Shown: positions 40,622 to 42,895 of the stretch, in pieces
Numbering within the stretch: position 1 is the first letter of the stretch
How the letters are laid out: each line of letters starts with the position of its first letter
Origin: Candidatus Hydrogenedentota bacterium
GTDB lineage: Bacteria; Hydrogenedentota; Hydrogenedentia; Hydrogenedentales; SLHB01
Direction of reading: 5' to 3'
DNA: 42,895 bases
Assembly: GCA_020849535.1 (NCBI GenBank)
Contig: JADLGB010000153.1
Span: 1 to 42,895 of the forward strand
Notes under the pieces: generated by a model
The model's database searches: none
What the model was told of the DNA's origin: nothing
The model's input: only the letters and a program-made list of their open reading frames with translations
Program-made: the position numbers and the translations under genes

Positions 40622-42895
40622 TTACTCACTGGTTGCCTGCTTCGCCTCCCCACTGCACGCGAAAAGCCCCGTGTCGTCCAGCGGTGTGTTCGTAACACCG
40701 GAAAACCTCACTGGGCTGAGAAACTTCATCGGACCGCCCTCGATGGTAACAAAACCATTGTGCTGGCGGATGGAATGCGCGTTCGGCGCTTGAGTCACGA
40801 GATACTGGTGTGTTTGATCCTGGCGAAGCTTGACCACAATCACAAATCCCACGGAGCCATCACTCGCGCGGTACGTCTGATACCAATCATTCCCGTAGAT
40901 TTGCTGATCGTGGAAAAGCCACTGGTCCCCCGCCTTCTCCCAGAGCATGAGTCCACGATGACTTGGAAAACCTTCTATCAACATGGGCGTCCAGCTTTCT
41001 CCACCCGACAGTTTGAACTGGGCAAATCCGCGCGAGTCCGCTTTCATACGCCTCGGATAGCCGGGATACAGGTCACCATGGGCCATGTCCACCTTCGCCA
41101 AGCCCGGGCCGTACACCTGCAATTGGCGCTCCGCCGGGATGTAGTCGCTGTGGGCGCCGCCGTACGGCATCACGAAGAAGTGGGCTTCCAAATGATCGCC
41201 CTTCTCGAGCCGCGAGAGATTGCCGGGAGCGGTCAGGAAGAGTTCCGTCCAGTCTCTGTCGCCAAAGCAGCTCAGCCCGAAGGCATTCACCTCTTGCCCA
41301 CCGAGGATTCCACTCACGCGGTTGACGACAAAGGCCATGTTGCCGTTCTTGTGCGGGTACGCCGCCGCGAAACTCGAAGGGCTCCCCATGCGCACGCCTT
41401 CGAGGACCCATGCGCCGGTGGTTGGCACATCCACACGCGCGGTCGTGCCATCTGCCGCCGTGTAGGCCACCTTCGACCACGTCGTGTGCACGATATATGC
41501 GCCGGCATTGATGAAGCGGAGATTCTGCGCGCTGCCGCCTTCAATCTCGACGGGGTCCAGCACGTCCACAATCATCTTCACGAAACTTCGCGCTTCGTCG
41601 TCTTGCGGCGCCTCAAAGATCTCGAGGGTGGTCTTGATCTTGCCATCTTCCGACAGATAATCGAGTGCGAAACTGGCAAGGTTTGGCGAGGTCAGATAGA
41701 TGCGCGTGTCCTGCAATAGGTTGTTGATCCAGCGGCCACCAGACTTGTAGCGCAAAGCCCCAACGACCGACACGTGGTCATGCTGCGGCTGGCCAGGCCA
41801 TGTCGTATTCGTCAGGCCGCGCACATCCGCCCACAGGTAGTTCCGGTCATCGTCGCGAGGAAACTCGAAGGGCACATAACAGAACGTCTCCGTAGGCCCG
41901 AGCGAGGCATGAAAATAGTGGTGATAGAAGCGGATGGACGAAATCTGCTTGAGCGGATGAGTTCCCCAGTTGCCGAACAGATGGTATAGCTTTCCCTCGA
42001 ACGGGGTATCGGGTTTCACCGTAATGGGGAAATATGCCTCGCTGTACGGGGTGTCGGGCTCCCCCTTCCCCTCCTCGTGTTCGCTGGCGAAATTCTTAGA
42101 GACCTGCACCTGCACGGGAAGCGGGTATCCATCGGCATCGGTCAGCACGGCGCCCTCGAGGACCATATACGAGTTCCTGACATTGCACACAATCTCCGAA
42201 GCTGGACTCTTCTCGCCGGATGCTGCCTGGCGCGCGACTAGCAGCTTCACTTCATAACGCTGGTTTGGGTTGATCCAGGCTGCCTCGAAGTCACGCGGTC
42301 CGCGATACTCGGTGGTGATTTGGAAGAACCCCTTCGAAGGTTGGTAGCCATCAAATACGCCGCCGCTGACTGTGAAAGTCATCTGCTCGGGATGCGCCTC
42401 ATCATAGACAAGACGCGCCAAGTCATCCGGCGACTCGCCCGCGACCAGTATCAGGCTTGCGGTGCGCGTCCCGCTCAACGTGGAAACAAACTTGCTGCCT
42501 ATGAGCAGGCGTTTGGGAGGTTCGAGCGCGGCCCGCGTGGGAACGCCTTGCCCGCTCGCGTCGCGCTGCTTCGGCGCCAGGGCAACCATGGACGGATGGA
42601 CATCGCCCCACACAAGGCGGTCCGCGTAGTCGTCCATCGGCTTGATGATGTCGATGGAATACTTCACGCTGCCCAGCCAGCCCACCTCCAGATCGGGGGC
42701 CGTCCCATGCGGAGTCACGTTCACATTTGCAAACACGCGCTTCGCATAGCAATACAAGACCAGCTCGATATCCGCGTCCAGGTCGGTCCACTTCAAATCG
42801 CGAAGGTGGATCTCGTACATCTGCGTGCCAAAGGTGTAGATATTGACACGTCCCGGCCCTTTGACGGCGCCGGTGTTCACGATCGGCAGCAGCGC
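40622..42895 (-). CDS. Large protein of unknown function, N-terminus outside the window
   Basis: The reading frame is open to the window edge, so the protein is at least 757 residues and its start is not visible. The visible part is beta-rich throughout. It has repeated sandwich-like stretches (YEIHLRDLKWTDLDADIELV, HFFVMPYGGAHSDYIPAERQ, GESWTPMLIEGFPSHRGLML) and no clear membrane helix or catalytic motif. It resembles large secreted carbohydrate-related proteins of unknown family, but I cannot assign one. Its stop is 9 bases before the DUF2339-like gene, so it is the first visible gene of the operon with DUF2339-like and cca. Confidence 0.7.
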   Translation of the reverse strand, partial: ALLPIVNTGAVKGPGRVNIYTFGTQMYEIHLRDLKWTDLDADIELVLYCYAKRVFANVNVTPHGTAPDLEVGWLGSVKYSIDIIKPMDDYADRLVWGDVHPSMVALAPKQRDASGQGVPTRAALEPPKRLLIGSKFVSTLSGTRTASLILVAGESPDDLARLVYDEAHPEQMTFTVSGGVFDGYQPSKGFFQITTEYRGPRDFEAAWINPNQRYEVKLLVARQAASGEKSPASEIVCNVRNSYMVLEGAVLTDADGYPLPVQVQVSKNFASEHEEGKGEPDTPYSEAYFPITVKPDTPFEGKLYHLFGNWGTHPLKQISSIRFYHHYFHASLGPTETFCYVPFEFPRDDDRNYLWADVRGLTNTTWPGQPQHDHVSVVGALRYKSGGRWINNLLQDTRIYLTSPNLASFALDYLSEDGKIKTTLEIFEAPQDDEARSFVKMIVDVLDPVEIEGGSAQNLRFINAGAYIVHTTWSKVAYTAADGTTARVDVPTTGAWVLEGVRMGSPSSFAAAYPHKNGNMAFVVNRVSGILGGQEVNAFGLSCFGDRDWTELFLTAPGNLSRLEKGDHLEAHFFVMPYGGAHSDYIPAERQLQVYGPGLAKVDMAHGDLYPGYPRRMKADSRGFAQFKLSGGESWTPMLIEGFPSHRGLMLWEKAGDQWLFHDQQIYGNDWYQTYRASDGSVGFVIVVKLRQDQTHQYLVTQAPNAHSIRQHNGFVTIEGGPMKFLSPVRFSGVTNTPLDDTGLFACSGEAKQATSE

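Overview
The window looks like a chromosomal piece from an uncultured, heterotrophic, diderm bacterium with GC-rich DNA. The inference rests on several lipoproteins with lipoboxes, an entericidin-like peptide, a very large PVC-type CxxCH haem protein, a HAF-repeat lipoprotein, an FG-GAP/VCBS secreted protein, a Gfo/Idh/MocA oxidoreductase and two secreted sugar-active proteins. My best guess is Hydrogenedentota or a neighbouring PVC-type lineage; there is no rRNA or other phylogenetic marker, so this is inference. Intergenic DNA is unusually rich in short palindromic dispersed repeats. No CRISPR array, integrase or transposase is visible.

Layout. (1) 1-2,228: secreted FG-GAP protein. (2) 2,528-7,736: a less GC-rich surface-glycan-like patch with a short lipoprotein, a DUF2142 polytopic protein, a methyltransferase, a GT2 polyprenol-phosphate glycosyltransferase and a lipoprotein sharing a C-terminal domain with the DUF2142 protein. 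(3) 8,318-12,578: a secreted glycosidase-like protein, two tandem paralogous membrane proteins of unknown family and an unknown secreted protein. (4) 12,712-18,212 (minus): an M1-peptidase-like protein that has lost its zinc ligands, a parvulin-type prolyl isomerase, a Gfo/Idh/MocA oxidoreductase and a 46-residue entericidin-like lipoprotein. (5) 18,434-25,050: a TVP38/TMEM64 protein, a long palindromic repeat element, a HAF lipoprotein and a 1,144-residue haem/copper multidomain protein. (6) 25,473-30,254: VOC and DUF1428 proteins, a GH36-like alpha-galactosidase and three consecutive tiny membrane proteins. (7) 30,480-34,870 (minus): tRNA-Pro(CGG) with a strong promoter, then an operon mrfA (YprA helicase) - SRPBCC - mrfB (YprB exonuclease). 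(8) 35,205-36,758: an orphan FHA-GAF histidine kinase. (9) 37,117-42,895 (minus): CCA-adding enzyme, DUF2339-like membrane protein and an unknown large protein cut by the window edge, tightly packed as an operon.

The best leads for something undescribed are the three-gene MrfA-SRPBCC-MrfB repair operon, the domain shared between a GT-C-like membrane protein and a lipoprotein, the zinc-ligand-free M1 homologue joined to a propeller-like region, the tiny membrane-protein cassette, and the families of structured repeats (one with a compensatory change in its stem).
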